A stretch of 64,000 nt of DNA from Streptomyces sp. DH5 (GTDB lineage: Bacteria; Actinomycetota; Actinomycetes; Streptomycetales; Streptomycetaceae): positions 100,504 to 164,503 of the forward strand of contig NZ_JAHWGP010000016.1 in assembly GCF_020873915.1 (NCBI RefSeq), read 5' to 3'. Both the position numbers and the translations under genes were made by a program. The notes under the pieces are model-generated. The model was not told the origin of the DNA and did not search any database. It worked only from the letters and a program-made list of their open reading frames with translations. Below are positions 8,747 through 17,125 of this stretch, piece by piece; within the stretch, counting starts at the first letter, position 1, and each line of letters begins with the position of its first letter.

Positions 8747-9612
8747 GCGAGCGCGGCACGAGCGGCATCTTCGACGTGGCGGTCCGCGCGGAGGCGGCCC
8801 TCGGCGAGGGCCCCACCTGGGACCAGGCCACCGGACGCCTGCTGTGGATCGACATCCTCGGCTCGCGCGTCCACACCTACGACCCCGCCACCGGCCGGCG
8901 CACGGTGCGCCGCACCGACCAGCACGTGGGCGCGGTGAGACCCCGCGCGGGCGGCGGCCTCGTCCTCAACCTGCGGGACGGCATCGGCCTGATCGACCCC
9001 GACGACACCTTCCGCTGGCTGCACCGCGAGCCCGTCCCCGGCCGCCGCGCCAACGACGCCGCGGTCGCCCCCGACGGCAGCCTCTTCGCGGGCACCATGC
9101 GCTACGACGAGGCCCCGTGCGGCGGCACCCTCTCCCGGGTCTCCGGCGACGGCACGGTCAAGGTCCTCCTGGACGACGTGGCGGTGAGCAACGGCACCGG
9201 CTGGAGCCCCGACGGGCGGCTGATGTACTACATCGACTCACCGACCCGGCGTCTCGACGTCTTCGACGTGGGCGAGGCGGACGGCCGCATCAGCAACCGC
9301 CGTTCGGTCGTCTCGGTCGAGCACGGGGCCGGCTTTCCCGACGGGCTGTGCGTCGACGCGGACGGCTGTGTCTGGGTCGGGCTGTGGGACGGCGGGGCGG
9401 TCCGCCGCTACACCCCTGACGGGGAGCTGGACCGGGAGATCCGGCTGCCCGTGCCGCGGGTGACGGCCTGTGCGTTCGGCGGGCCCTCGCTGACCGACCT
9501 CTACATCACCACGGCCCGGGTGGGGCTGACGTCCCCCCATCCCCTGGCCGGCTCCCTCCTGGTGGTCCCGGACGCGGGCCAGGGCTTCCCCCAGCCCCCC
9601 TTCGCCGGCTGA
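8743..9612 (+). CDS. SMP-30/gluconolactonase/LRE family sugar lactonase
   Basis: 289 aa, normal length for the family. Six-bladed beta-propeller metal-ligand signatures are visible: EGPTWD (first-blade Glu), NDAAVAPDG (Asn), SNGTGWSPDG with a following YYIDS (Asp). These enzymes use a divalent metal to open sugar-acid lactones (gluconolactone, arabinonolactone, galactonolactone) in the cytoplasm. Coupled to an IclR regulator by ATGA overlap; a strong terminator hairpin follows. Given the arabinan, galactose and sugar-acid genes elsewhere in the window, an aldonolactone substrate is plausible, but which one cannot be read from sequence. Confidence 0.9.
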   Translation: MSERGTSGIFDVAVRAEAALGEGPTWDQATGRLLWIDILGSRVHTYDPATGRRTVRRTDQHVGAVRPRAGGGLVLNLRDGIGLIDPDDTFRWLHREPVPGRRANDAAVAPDGSLFAGTMRYDEAPCGGTLSRVSGDGTVKVLLDDVAVSNGTGWSPDGRLMYYIDSPTRRLDVFDVGEADGRISNRRSVVSVEHGAGFPDGLCVDADGCVWVGLWDGGAVRRYTPDGELDREIRLPVPRVTACAFGGPSLTDLYITTARVGLTSPHPLAGSLLVVPDAGQGFPQPPFAG

Positions 9613-9670
9613 AGCGGGGACTCGCCCCCCACCGCCCCTTCCCTGTCCCGTCCCCGGGGGGCGCTGCCCC

Positions 9671-9737
9671 TGGACCCCCGGCTCCTCAAACGCCGGAGGG
9701 CTGAATCAGCCCCTCCGGCGTTTGAGGAGCGGGGTCC
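9671..9737. terminator. long bidirectional terminator hairpin (Streptomyces repeat type)
   Basis: Near-perfect inverted repeat 9681-9730: left arm GCTCCTCAAACGCCGGAGGG and the complementary right arm with one bulged G and a minimal loop; flanking GGACCCC/GGGGTCC extends the stem. Lies between convergent lactonase and FAD oxidoreductase genes. The CTCAAACGCCGGA core is a common intergenic repeat in Streptomyces genomes (established knowledge). Confidence 0.85.
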
Positions 9738-9796
9738 GGGGCGAAGCCCCAGGGTCGGGACGGGAAGGGGCGGCGGGGGCGAGAACCCCCCGGTGG

Positions 9797-11200
9797 TCAC
9801 ACCCCCGTGCGGTCCAGCGACCGCAGCACCTCCCGCTCCGCCGCCGTCAGCGGCGGCGAGACGGACGGCGGCAGCGGCGACCCCGCCACGGCGGCCAGCA
9901 CCGCGCCCGGCCGGAACATCCGCGTCGGCGGCGCCAGCAGGCTCGTGACGTCCCAGATCGCCGACGCCGCCGCGTACGACCCCGTGGCCGCCCGCATCAT
10001 CCGGCGCATGTACCCCGTCATCACCCGGTCGCCCGCGGCCGGCCGCCCGCCCCGCACCCCCGGGTACAGCACGTCCTGGCTGACGGCCATCGACCACGCC
10101 GCGTCCGCCGAGCGCGCCGCGCCCCGCACCACCCGCCGCGCCAGGCCGGGCGTGTGGAGGTCACCGGCACGGTCCAGTTCGCGGCCGAGTACCCGCGCAC
10201 CGAACGCGGCGACCGACATCCCGTGCCCGTACGCCGGGTTGAACGTCGCCAGCGCGTCCCCCAGCACCACGAACCCCTCCGGCCAGTGCGGCAGTTCCTC
10301 CAGGTACCGCCGCACATTGCTGGTCGACCGGCTCAGGTGCACGTCCGTCAGCGGCTCCGCCCCGGAGATCAGCCGCCCCACGATCGGGTCGGGCAGCGCG
10401 AGCGCGTACCGCAGGAACCCCTCCGGGTCGGCCGGCGGCTCACCCCCGCGGGAGCCGCCGCAGCTCACCAGCCAGCGGTCCCCCTCGATCGGCATGACCA
10501 TCGCGCTCCGGCCCGGCCTCGCCGCGTACGGGTCGGGCTGCACGATCGTCAGCGGAAACCGCTGCGCCCCGTCCGGAATCCGGTACACGCGCGAGGCGTT
10601 GACCAGCCCCGAGTCCACGGCCCGCTCCCGCACACCGGTCAGTCCGAGTCCGTCCAGCCAGCCGACCACCCGCGTCCCGCGCCCGCTCGCGTCCACGACC
10701 AGGTCCGCCTCGAGGTCCCTGTCCCCGCCGGGCGCCGCGATCCGCACCCCGCGCACCCGCCCCGCGGACCCCGTCAGTCCCACCACGACGCCCCGGCGGA
10801 TCTCCACCGACGTCCGTTCCCTGACCGTCTCCCGCAGCACCCAGTCCACCAGCGCCCGGCTGCACGTCAGCATGACGGGGCCCTCGCGCCGCCACCGCCG
10901 CAACCAGCCCTCGGGCGTGAGGGCCAGCATGCCCGAGCTGAGCGATATCTCGTGCGCCCCGGCGGCGAGCAGCCGCTTGCGCAGGTGTGCGCCCGGCAGC
11001 AGCTCCTCCATGGCGTCCATGCCGCCCGGCATCAGCAGGTGGGCGTGCCGCCCCTGCGGCAGCCCCTTGCGGTGTTCCGGCCCTTCGGGCAGCTCGTCCC
11101 GGTCCAGCACGACCACCTCGTCCGCCCCCGCGGCGGACAGGACGGCCGCGGCCAGCGCGCCGGCCAGACCGGCACCGATGACGACAGCTCTACGCGACAT
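9797..11200 (-). CDS. FAD-dependent oxidoreductase (flavoprotein monooxygenase-like)
   Basis: 467 aa, ATG at 11200 with GAGGAG close upstream inside the preceding gene (11-bp overlap). N-terminal dinucleotide-binding fingerprint VVIGAGLAGALAAAVLSAAG, central DASGRGTR, and the FAD-ribityl GD motif (FVVLGDALATFNPAYGHGM, about 275-295), typical of class-A flavoprotein monooxygenases and geranylgeranyl-reductase-like proteins. The C-terminal hundred residues are hydrophobic/Ala-rich. Last gene of the operon that encodes three MAB_1171c membrane proteins and an ImmA/IrrE-like peptidase; such an oxidoreductase recurs beside this family in actinomycetes (recollection, to be checked). Substrate unknown. 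Confidence 0.85.
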   Translation of the reverse strand: MSRRAVVIGAGLAGALAAAVLSAAGADEVVVLDRDELPEGPEHRKGLPQGRHAHLLMPGGMDAMEELLPGAHLRKRLLAAGAHEISLSSGMLALTPEGWLRRWRREGPVMLTCSRALVDWVLRETVRERTSVEIRRGVVVGLTGSAGRVRGVRIAAPGGDRDLEADLVVDASGRGTRVVGWLDGLGLTGVRERAVDSGLVNASRVYRIPDGAQRFPLTIVQPDPYAARPGRSAMVMPIEGDRWLVSCGGSRGGEPPADPEGFLRYALALPDPIVGRLISGAEPLTDVHLSRSTSNVRRYLEELPHWPEGFVVLGDALATFNPAYGHGMSVAAFGARVLGRELDRAGDLHTPGLARRVVRGAARSADAAWSMAVSQDVLYPGVRGGRPAAGDRVMTGYMRRMMRAATGSYAAASAIWDVTSLLAPPTRMFRPGAVLAAVAGSPLPPSVSPPLTAAEREVLRSLDRTGV

Positions 11201-12389
11201 GGGGCTCCTCGGGTTCGGTCACGGTTGCGGGTGGGGAGGACGGCACCGCGCCGTCGGGCGCGGTGCTCGGGGCGGACGGCCGGTGCAGCGCCTGGGCCAG
11301 TTCGACCAGCCCGCCGGTGCCCAGGACCTCGGTGGCGTGCAGCCGGTAGGTGCCGGCGCCCTCGGGTGGTTCCTCGCCCGCGGTGGCCCGCCGCGCCGCG
11401 TCGGCGACCATGGCCGCCTCCGCGGCCAGCCGCGCCCCGTGCGGGGAGCGGCCCGCGCGCAGGGCGGAGTCCCGCACCCGCTCGCGCACCGTGTGGTCGA
11501 AGTACGGTGCCAGCGCGAGCAGCGCGTCGTGGATCGACACCTCGCGCCACTGCAGCCGGGCCCGGGGCCACTGCCACCACGCGGCCGGGGGTTTGGGCGC
11601 GGTGGGCACCGACCGGACCAGGGACCACAGCGGGGCCAGGCGCCGGTGGTCGGCCCACGCCCGCCGCTGCGCCGCCACCGACGGCAGCAGGTATCCCGCC
11701 GAGCACAGCAGCGCGGCCAGCGAGGCCATCGGCGGGGCGATCGTGGTGGACAGGAAGTCGAGGTCGTGCCCGTTCCAACGCGCCACGACGGCGGTGTACT
11801 TGGCCACCTGGAAGCCGACGAGGTCCAGCAGCGCGCCCACCAGGATCAGCCGCAGCCCGGTGCGCAGCGGACCGCCGACCTCGCGCGCCCACTTCACGCA
11901 GACCGCGCACATCACCAGCATCGCCGCGCTGTGCCCGAGCAGGTACAGCAGGATCATCTCCCGCATGAACGGCGTGTTGGCGTAGTAGGTGTCGAGGTCC
12001 CGCAGCCGCTCGGTGTCCGCCTCGGCGAGCAGGAACAGCACCACGATGGCGGTCATCAGCAGACCGTAGGCGGTGACGGTGCGCAGCACCCTGCGCCGTA
12101 CCCGTGCGCGGGTGCCGCCCCGCCAGTTGATCAGCAGTACCAGCACCGCGCAGCTGTACGCGCAGAGCACGCTGTAGGTGAGCGGGGCCCCGAAGTTGGG
12201 GACGCCGGTGAACTCGTTGACGGCGGCCAGGGTGGCCGGGGCGGCGCAGACGAAGACCAGCGCGCCGAGGACGATCGCCGCGCAGGTGGAGACGGTCAGC
12301 GGGTTGCGCACGGCTGTGCGCGGGCGGCGGAACAGCAGCACGGGGGTCATCCCGAACACGAAGGCCGCCAGGTAGACGACGAGACTCAT
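11190..12389 (-). CDS. MAB_1171c family putative transporter (copy C)
   Basis: 399 aa, ATG at 12389 with GAGGAG nine bases upstream. Seven predicted TM segments in the first 235 residues, including LVVYLAAFVFGMTPVLLF and the family core DLDTYYANTPFMREMILLYLLGH (about 133-155), then a soluble Arg/Ala-rich C-terminal domain (DUF6545-like, about 240-370). The core motif is nearly identical in two other proteins of this operon (12421-13605 and 14212-15441). The family is annotated as a putative transporter only by topology; no substrate is known. Overlaps the FAD oxidoreductase by 11 bp. Confidence 0.85.
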   Translation of the reverse strand: MSLVVYLAAFVFGMTPVLLFRRPRTAVRNPLTVSTCAAIVLGALVFVCAAPATLAAVNEFTGVPNFGAPLTYSVLCAYSCAVLVLLINWRGGTRARVRRRVLRTVTAYGLLMTAIVVLFLLAEADTERLRDLDTYYANTPFMREMILLYLLGHSAAMLVMCAVCVKWAREVGGPLRTGLRLILVGALLDLVGFQVAKYTAVVARWNGHDLDFLSTTIAPPMASLAALLCSAGYLLPSVAAQRRAWADHRRLAPLWSLVRSVPTAPKPPAAWWQWPRARLQWREVSIHDALLALAPYFDHTVRERVRDSALRAGRSPHGARLAAEAAMVADAARRATAGEEPPEGAGTYRLHATEVLGTGGLVELAQALHRPSAPSTAPDGAVPSSPPATVTEPEEPHVA

Positions 12390-12420
12390 GCCGGCCGGCT
12401 CCTCTCCGCCGGGCGCCGGA

Positions 12421-13605
12421 TCACGCCGTCCCCGCCGTCGTCGTGCCGCTCGCGACGGCGGGGGCCGCCGGCACCGGGACGGTCCCGGCCAGCGCGTCGG
12501 CGATCCGGGCGAGCACGGCCGGGTCCGGCACCCGGCCGGGGAGCCGGGCGCCGCCGTCGGGGGCCGTGACCGGCTCTGCCGGGTCCCTCTCCCGCCGTAC
12601 CGCCGTGGTGATCACCACGGCCCAGGCGGCGGCCTCCGCCCGCTCGGGGTCCCGCGTCGCCGCCAGCACGCCGGCGCGGGTCCGGTCGTACACCTCCCGG
12701 TCGAAATAGGCGTCGAGGTGGCCGAGCGCGTTGTGGATGCTGGTCCGGCGCCACATCAGACGGGTGGTGGGGGAGGCGAACCGGGGGCGGGGCAGCCGCA
12801 GCGCCCGGCGGGTGAGCAGGTCGTCCAGTGCCCGCTCCAGCGGCGCGAGCCGCTCGTACGTCCGCCGGGCCCGCCGCCACTCGGCGGCCGTGGGGGTCAC
12901 CAGCGGCACCAGCACCCCGACGACCGTGAGCAGGGCGCCGAGTCCGGCGGCGATCGGGGAGACGGTCGTGCCGAGCGCCGACCAGTCCCGTCCTGACCAG
13001 CCGGCACCCACCGCGATCAGCTTGGTCACGCTGTACCCGGCCCCGCACAGCGCGCCCGTGGCGAGCAGCACCAGCCCCGTCCGCAGTCCGCCCCGCACCC
13101 GGCGTGCCCAGCGCAGCGCGGACACCGTGGTGACGGTGACGGTGGTGAGGTGCGCCAGCAGGTACAGCAGGATCATCTGGGCGATGAACGGGGTCGTCGC
13201 GTAATAGGTGTCCAGGTCGGTCCGGCGCTCCACCGGGGCGTCCCCGAGGGCGAACGTCACCGCGATGCCGAGGACGACGACGGCGTAGCCCAGTACCCAG
13301 AGGCGGGCGGTGCGCCGGACCCGGGGCCCTCCGCGCCAGTGCACGATGAGCACCTGGGAGGCGGCGCAGTACCCGGTGATGGCCGCGTAGGTGAGCGGCG
13401 CGGCCAGGTTGGGCACGCCGCCGAGGCGGTTGACGGCGCCGACCGTCGGAGGCGCCCCGAGGAAGAAGCACAGGCCCGCCAGGCCCAGTACCGCGCAGAT
13501 CGCCCGCAGGTACGGGTCGCGCCGGTGCCGCAGCAGGTCGGGTGCCTTCACCAGCAGCCCGAGCCACAGCACCCCGCAGCTGACGTAGTTGATCAGGCCG
13601 CTCAT
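12421..13605 (-). CDS. MAB_1171c family putative transporter (copy B)
   Basis: 394 aa. The start at 13605 overlaps the stop of the zinc-peptidase gene (ATGA); the frame runs upstream through that gene but only as its shadow. Seven TM segments (first: INYVSCGVLWLGLLVKAPDLL), family core DLDTYYATTPFIAQMILLYLLAH, and a cytoplasmic C-terminal half including WRRTSIHNALGHLDAYFDREV, matching the WREVSIHDALLALAPYFDHTV segment of copy C. The tail (about 340-394) is Ala/Pro-rich and probably disordered. A 31-bp gap separates it from copy C, so they are cotranscribed. Confidence 0.85.
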   Translation of the reverse strand: MSGLINYVSCGVLWLGLLVKAPDLLRHRRDPYLRAICAVLGLAGLCFFLGAPPTVGAVNRLGGVPNLAAPLTYAAITGYCAASQVLIVHWRGGPRVRRTARLWVLGYAVVVLGIAVTFALGDAPVERRTDLDTYYATTPFIAQMILLYLLAHLTTVTVTTVSALRWARRVRGGLRTGLVLLATGALCGAGYSVTKLIAVGAGWSGRDWSALGTTVSPIAAGLGALLTVVGVLVPLVTPTAAEWRRARRTYERLAPLERALDDLLTRRALRLPRPRFASPTTRLMWRRTSIHNALGHLDAYFDREVYDRTRAGVLAATRDPERAEAAAWAVVITTAVRRERDPAEPVTAPDGGARLPGRVPDPAVLARIADALAGTVPVPAAPAVASGTTTAGTA

Positions 13606-14120
13606 CTCTTCGTCCCGCGGTAGTTGAGCGCGGCCCCGATGCGTCCGGCGAGGTCCTGCGGGTCCCCGGCGCCGGCCGGAGGGGTGTGGCCCGCGTCGGC
13701 GTGGGGCTCCAGCCAGGTGCGCAGCCGGCGGCCCATGAGCATGCCGAAGCGGTCGGCCTCCTGCTCCTCCGCCAGGCTGAAGTCGGTGCGCGCGGCCACG
13801 GCCGGCGGATGCGCGCCCGCCTCCCGGTCCGTCTCCCGGCGCTTCATGTGCCACACCTCGTGGCAGAAGATCACGATCTGGTGCCACACGGCGGCCCGCT
13901 CGTCCACCACCACGTCGTCGTGGCACTCCCGCTCCAGCCACAGGCCGCTCGCGGTACGGGGCGGGAACGCGGCCCGGTGGACGACGACTTCACGTCCCCG
14001 CCAGGCGCTGACGGAGGCGACGAGCGCGTCGAAGAGCGCGTCGGGGTCGGCCGGCACCGCCACGTCGATGGGGTCGATGAGGGCGTCAGCGAGACGACGC
14101 ATCTCCCTCCTGGTACGCAC
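13602..14120 (-). CDS. ImmA/IrrE-like zinc metallo-endopeptidase
   Basis: 172 aa from GTG at 14120 (GGGAG upstream); an in-frame ATG at 14102 after AGGAGGGAG is the alternative. The zinc motif HEVWH (about 86-90) in IVIFCHEVWHMKRRE, followed by EEQEADRFGMLMGRRL supplying the third Glu ligand, fits the ImmA/IrrE (COG2856) fold. Family members cleave partner repressors, usually an adjacent XRE-type protein. No HTH gene is present here; instead the peptidase is coupled by ATGA overlap to a seven-TM MAB_1171c protein and lies between two of them. A substrate encoded elsewhere, or the membrane proteins themselves, are possible (inference). Confidence 0.75.
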   Translation of the reverse strand: MRTRREMRRLADALIDPIDVAVPADPDALFDALVASVSAWRGREVVVHRAAFPPRTASGLWLERECHDDVVVDERAAVWHQIVIFCHEVWHMKRRETDREAGAHPPAVAARTDFSLAEEQEADRFGMLMGRRLRTWLEPHADAGHTPPAGAGDPQDLAGRIGAALNYRGTKR

Positions 14121-14211
14121 CGCTGTCTCCCTGTTCCGCCGGGTGTCGCTCGGTCACCTGTGCAATATGCCAAGTCGGACGGCCTCCGGGCCAGTTCCCC
14201 GGGTGGCACGG

Positions 14212-15441
14212 TCACTCGGGGACCGCCACGGCGTCCCCGGAGGCCATGGCGCGGGCGCGGACCCTCCGGAGGAGGTCGGGATGGCCGAGGGCGCGGGAGA
14301 CCGCACCGATCTCGCGGAGCAGCTCGGTGGTGTCGGCCTCGTGGCCGCCCTCGTCCCGGCCGGTACCGGCCGCGATCGCGTCGAGGATCACCACGGCCGC
14401 GGCGACCGCCCTGGCCCGTTCCGGCGGGACACCGAGGCCGAGGGCGGCGTCGTAGGACCGCTCGCGCAGCCGTTCGTCGGTGCGCCGGGCCAGGGGCAGC
14501 AGCACGTCACGGATGAACGTCTCGCGCCGGGTCAGCCGCAGTTCGGGTCCGGCGCGCAGCACGAGCGGCAGGCCGGAGCCGTGGGCGGTCCGCATCAGCA
14601 GGTACAGGGGCCGCAGTTGGCGGTGGGCCACCCGGATCAGCCAGCGCTCGTGCAGGTACTGGCCGGCGTGCGGCAGGATGAAGCCGACCGCGATCGACAC
14701 GGCCGACAGACAGGCCAGTGCCGGGGCGACGTGCAGGCTGAGCCAGTCCAGGTCGTTCCCGCTCCAGCGGGCCCCCACGGCGGTGAGTTTGGCGGCGTCG
14801 AAGGCGAGGTTCAGCGCGTAGCCGATGCCCAGGAACTTCAGTCCCCAGCGCAGCCAGGCGTCCAGTCCCTCGGTGCGGATCCAGTTCCAGATCAGCTTCG
14901 AGGTGATCAGGACGGCGGTGGTGTGCGCGAGGAGGTACAGCAGGATCTCCTCACGCATGAACGGCGTGTTGGCGTAGTAGGTGTCCAGGTCACGGGTCCG
15001 CTCCACCGGCACGTCGGCGAGGGCGAACAGCACCCACAGCGCGGCGATGACGCCCCCGTACACGAGGACGACCCAGCGGGTGGCGCGGCGGGTGGAGGGG
15101 GAGTGTTCGGGGAGTCCGTCGCGCCAGGCGATGATCAGCACCAGACAGGACGCGCAGAAGGCGGTCAGCAGCGAGTACACCAGGGGCGCGGAGATGTTCG
15201 GCACCCCGGTGACCCGGTTGACCCGGGCGATGGTCGACGGGGCGACGAACACGAACACCGCGCAGGCGAGCAGCAGCAGTCCGCCGACCGCGCGCAGCAG
15301 CGGGTCCGTCCACAGCCGGATGATCGTCGGCAGTTTGATCGCCAGGGCGGCGGCCAGCACGCCGGCCGGGATCCACCAGAACGACGTGTAGAAGGCGCTG
15401 AGGGACGAGGCGGGGCCGATGGCCGCGTCCGCGAACCCCAT
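14212..15441 (-). CDS. MAB_1171c family putative transporter (copy A)
   Basis: 409 aa, ATG at 15441 with GAGGGG five to six bases upstream. Seven TM segments: about 20-40, 48-71, 84-106, 122-142, 153-176, 185-210, 222-245; core DLDTYYANTPFMREEILLYLLAH. The cytoplasmic C-terminal domain (about 255-400) has RRETFIRDVLLPLARRTDERL, aligned with the equivalent helix of copies B and C. First gene of the five-gene minus-strand operon; 91 bp separate it from the zinc peptidase. Function unknown beyond likely membrane transport or sensing. Confidence 0.85.
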   Translation of the reverse strand: MGFADAAIGPASSLSAFYTSFWWIPAGVLAAALAIKLPTIIRLWTDPLLRAVGGLLLLACAVFVFVAPSTIARVNRVTGVPNISAPLVYSLLTAFCASCLVLIIAWRDGLPEHSPSTRRATRWVVLVYGGVIAALWVLFALADVPVERTRDLDTYYANTPFMREEILLYLLAHTTAVLITSKLIWNWIRTEGLDAWLRWGLKFLGIGYALNLAFDAAKLTAVGARWSGNDLDWLSLHVAPALACLSAVSIAVGFILPHAGQYLHERWLIRVAHRQLRPLYLLMRTAHGSGLPLVLRAGPELRLTRRETFIRDVLLPLARRTDERLRERSYDAALGLGVPPERARAVAAAVVILDAIAAGTGRDEGGHEADTTELLREIGAVSRALGHPDLLRRVRARAMASGDAVAVPE

Positions 15442-15540
15442 CGTGTCCCCTCACTCTCATCGGCCGTCGCACACAAGGCTGTTCGAGCCTACGCGGCCGG
15501 GAGCGCCCGCGTCAGGCGATGCGCCGCGCGGGCCGTCCCG

Positions 15541-15636
15541 CCGCGGGTTCCCGCCCGGGTTCCTGCCCGGGGTCCCGCCGCGGGTTCCCGCCCGGGTTCC
15601 TGCCCGGGGTCCTGCCCGGGTTCTTGTCCGGGTTCT
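15541..15636. repeat. GC-rich tandem repeat between divergent promoters
   Basis: A 37-bp unit beginning CCGCGGGTTCCCGCCCGGGT occurs at 15541 and again at 15578, followed by shorter degenerate units of a GGGTTCYTGYCC type up to 15636. The array ends directly before the -35 box of the sugar-importer promoter. Non-coding. Confidence 0.75.
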
Positions 15637-15647
15637 TGTCCGAACCA

Positions 15648-15713
15648 TTGACGCGCCCGGGCATCACACCTACGGTCCCGTTCGAAGTTACGAGCGCCAT
15701 TCGACATATCGAA
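15648..15713 (+). promoter_or_regulatory. sugar-importer promoter with paired operators
   Basis: -35 TTGACG (15648-15653), 17-bp spacer, -10 TACGGT (15671-15676), then GTTCGAAGTTACGA and the palindrome TTCGACATATCGAA (15700-15713). The same boxes, spacing and operators occur before the endo-arabinanase at 43554-43618. Operator placement just downstream of -10 suggests repression relieved by a sugar. Confidence 0.75.
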
Positions 15714-15766
15714 CATCAGGTTGCGAGCGATGGGTTGACACCATCCATGAGCAGATGGGGTACGGC

Positions 15767-17125
15767 ATGGGACGACCTGGTCCGAACCGCAGGCAACTCC
15801 TCGCCGGACTGGGCGGGTTGACGGTCGCCGGAAGCTTCGGCTTCGCGGCGCTCGGCACGGGAGCCGACGCGCTCGCCTCCGGCGCGGACACCCGCGTGCG
15901 CTACTGGAACCTCTTCAGCGGCGGCGACGGATACAACATGATCGCGATGCTGGACTCCTTCCGCGCGGAGCATCCCGGCATCCAGGTGAAGGACTCCACC
16001 CTGCAGTGGGGCAGCCCCTTCTACACCAAGCTCGCCATGGCCGCCGCGGGCAACCGCGCCCCCGACCTGGGTGTCATGCACCTCGGCCGCGTCACCGGCT
16101 TCTCACCCGGCCGCCTCCTGGACCCCTGGGACACCGGCCTGCTCGCCGAGTACGGCGTGCGGGAGGCCGACTTCAACCCCGAGCTGTGGAAACGCGCCGT
16201 CGTCGACGGCAAGCTGTACGCCCTCCCGCTCGACATCCACGTCCAGCTCTGCTTCTACCGCAAGGACGTACTGAAACGGGCCGGACTGCTCGGCGAGGAC
16301 GGCCGCATGGTGCCGGTCACCTCCACCGACGAGTGGTTCGAGGTCCTGAAGGAGGCCAGGAAGGCCACCGGGAAGGGCCTGCAGACGATCGGCCTGTGGC
16401 ACAACGACCAGAACTTCCAGTGGTGGTTCTTCGTCGCCTTCTACACCCAGCTCGGCGGCACCTGGTTCGACGACACCCGCACCGAGGTCACCTTCGACAC
16501 CGACAAGGCCACCGAGGTCCTCGGGTTCCTGCGCAGGCACATCACCGACGGCTACGCCGACCCGGGCTTCGGCGGCGGCGCAGGCGCCGAACAGTTCGTC
16601 AACGGCGCCCCCTTCGTCTGGGAGGGCAACTGGTCGGTGCCCGTCTTCGACGGCGCGGAGATCGAGTACGGCGCCACCCCGCTGCCGCCGGTCTTCGGCA
16701 GGCAGGCCACCCACGCCGAGTCCCACGCCTTCGTCCTGCCGCACCAGGCGGACCGCGGCGGCGCCGCGAACGAGGGCGCCCACCGCCTCGCCGCCCACAT
16801 CGTCCAGAACGCCCTCGCCTGGTCCGGCGGCGGCCACATCCCCGCCCACACCCCCACCCTGAGCACGGAGGCGTACCGGAAACTCGCCCCGCAGAGCGAG
16901 TACGTCTCCGCCATGGACCACCAGGCCACCGAGCCGAAGGTGTGGTTCGCCGGCTCCACCGGCGTCCTCGCCCAGCGCATCGGCCCGATCGTCGTCTCCT
17001 CCACGACGGGCTCCGCCCGGCCGGACGCCGTCGCCCGCCGCATGAAGAGCACCCTCGGCCGGCTCCTCGCCACCGAGAACCCCATGGACGGCCGCACGGC
17101 CGCGCAGGGAGGTGCGGTCGCATGA
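15767..17125 (+). CDS. extracellular solute-binding protein of sugar ABC importer
   Basis: 452 aa from ATG at 15767; an in-frame ATG at 15755 is an alternative, neither has a strong ribosome site. The twin-arginine-like signal (NRRQLLAGLGGLTVAGSFGFAA) has no lipobox, so export by Tat is likely. The mature part is a family 1 (UgpB/MalE-like) binding protein: YWNLFSGGDGYNMIAMLDSF, FVNGAPFVWEGNWSVPVF. It delivers sugar to the two permeases that follow with ATGA overlap. Downstream AbfA and the shared promoter with an endo-arabinanase suggest arabino-oligosaccharide as ligand (inference). Expression should follow the TTCGACATATCGAA operator upstream. Confidence 0.88.
   Translation: MGRPGPNRRQLLAGLGGLTVAGSFGFAALGTGADALASGADTRVRYWNLFSGGDGYNMIAMLDSFRAEHPGIQVKDSTLQWGSPFYTKLAMAAAGNRAPDLGVMHLGRVTGFSPGRLLDPWDTGLLAEYGVREADFNPELWKRAVVDGKLYALPLDIHVQLCFYRKDVLKRAGLLGEDGRMVPVTSTDEWFEVLKEARKATGKGLQTIGLWHNDQNFQWWFFVAFYTQLGGTWFDDTRTEVTFDTDKATEVLGFLRRHITDGYADPGFGGGAGAEQFVNGAPFVWEGNWSVPVFDGAEIEYGATPLPPVFGRQATHAESHAFVLPHQADRGGAANEGAHRLAAHIVQNALAWSGGGHIPAHTPTLSTEAYRKLAPQSEYVSAMDHQATEPKVWFAGSTGVLAQRIGPIVVSSTTGSARPDAVARRMKSTLGRLLATENPMDGRTAAQGGAVA

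Noticed and set aside
13602-14120. Classical toxin-antitoxin pair
   Set aside because: A zinc-peptidase motif is present, but no antitoxin or XRE partner is adjacent; the neighbours are seven-TM proteins, so I call only the peptidase.
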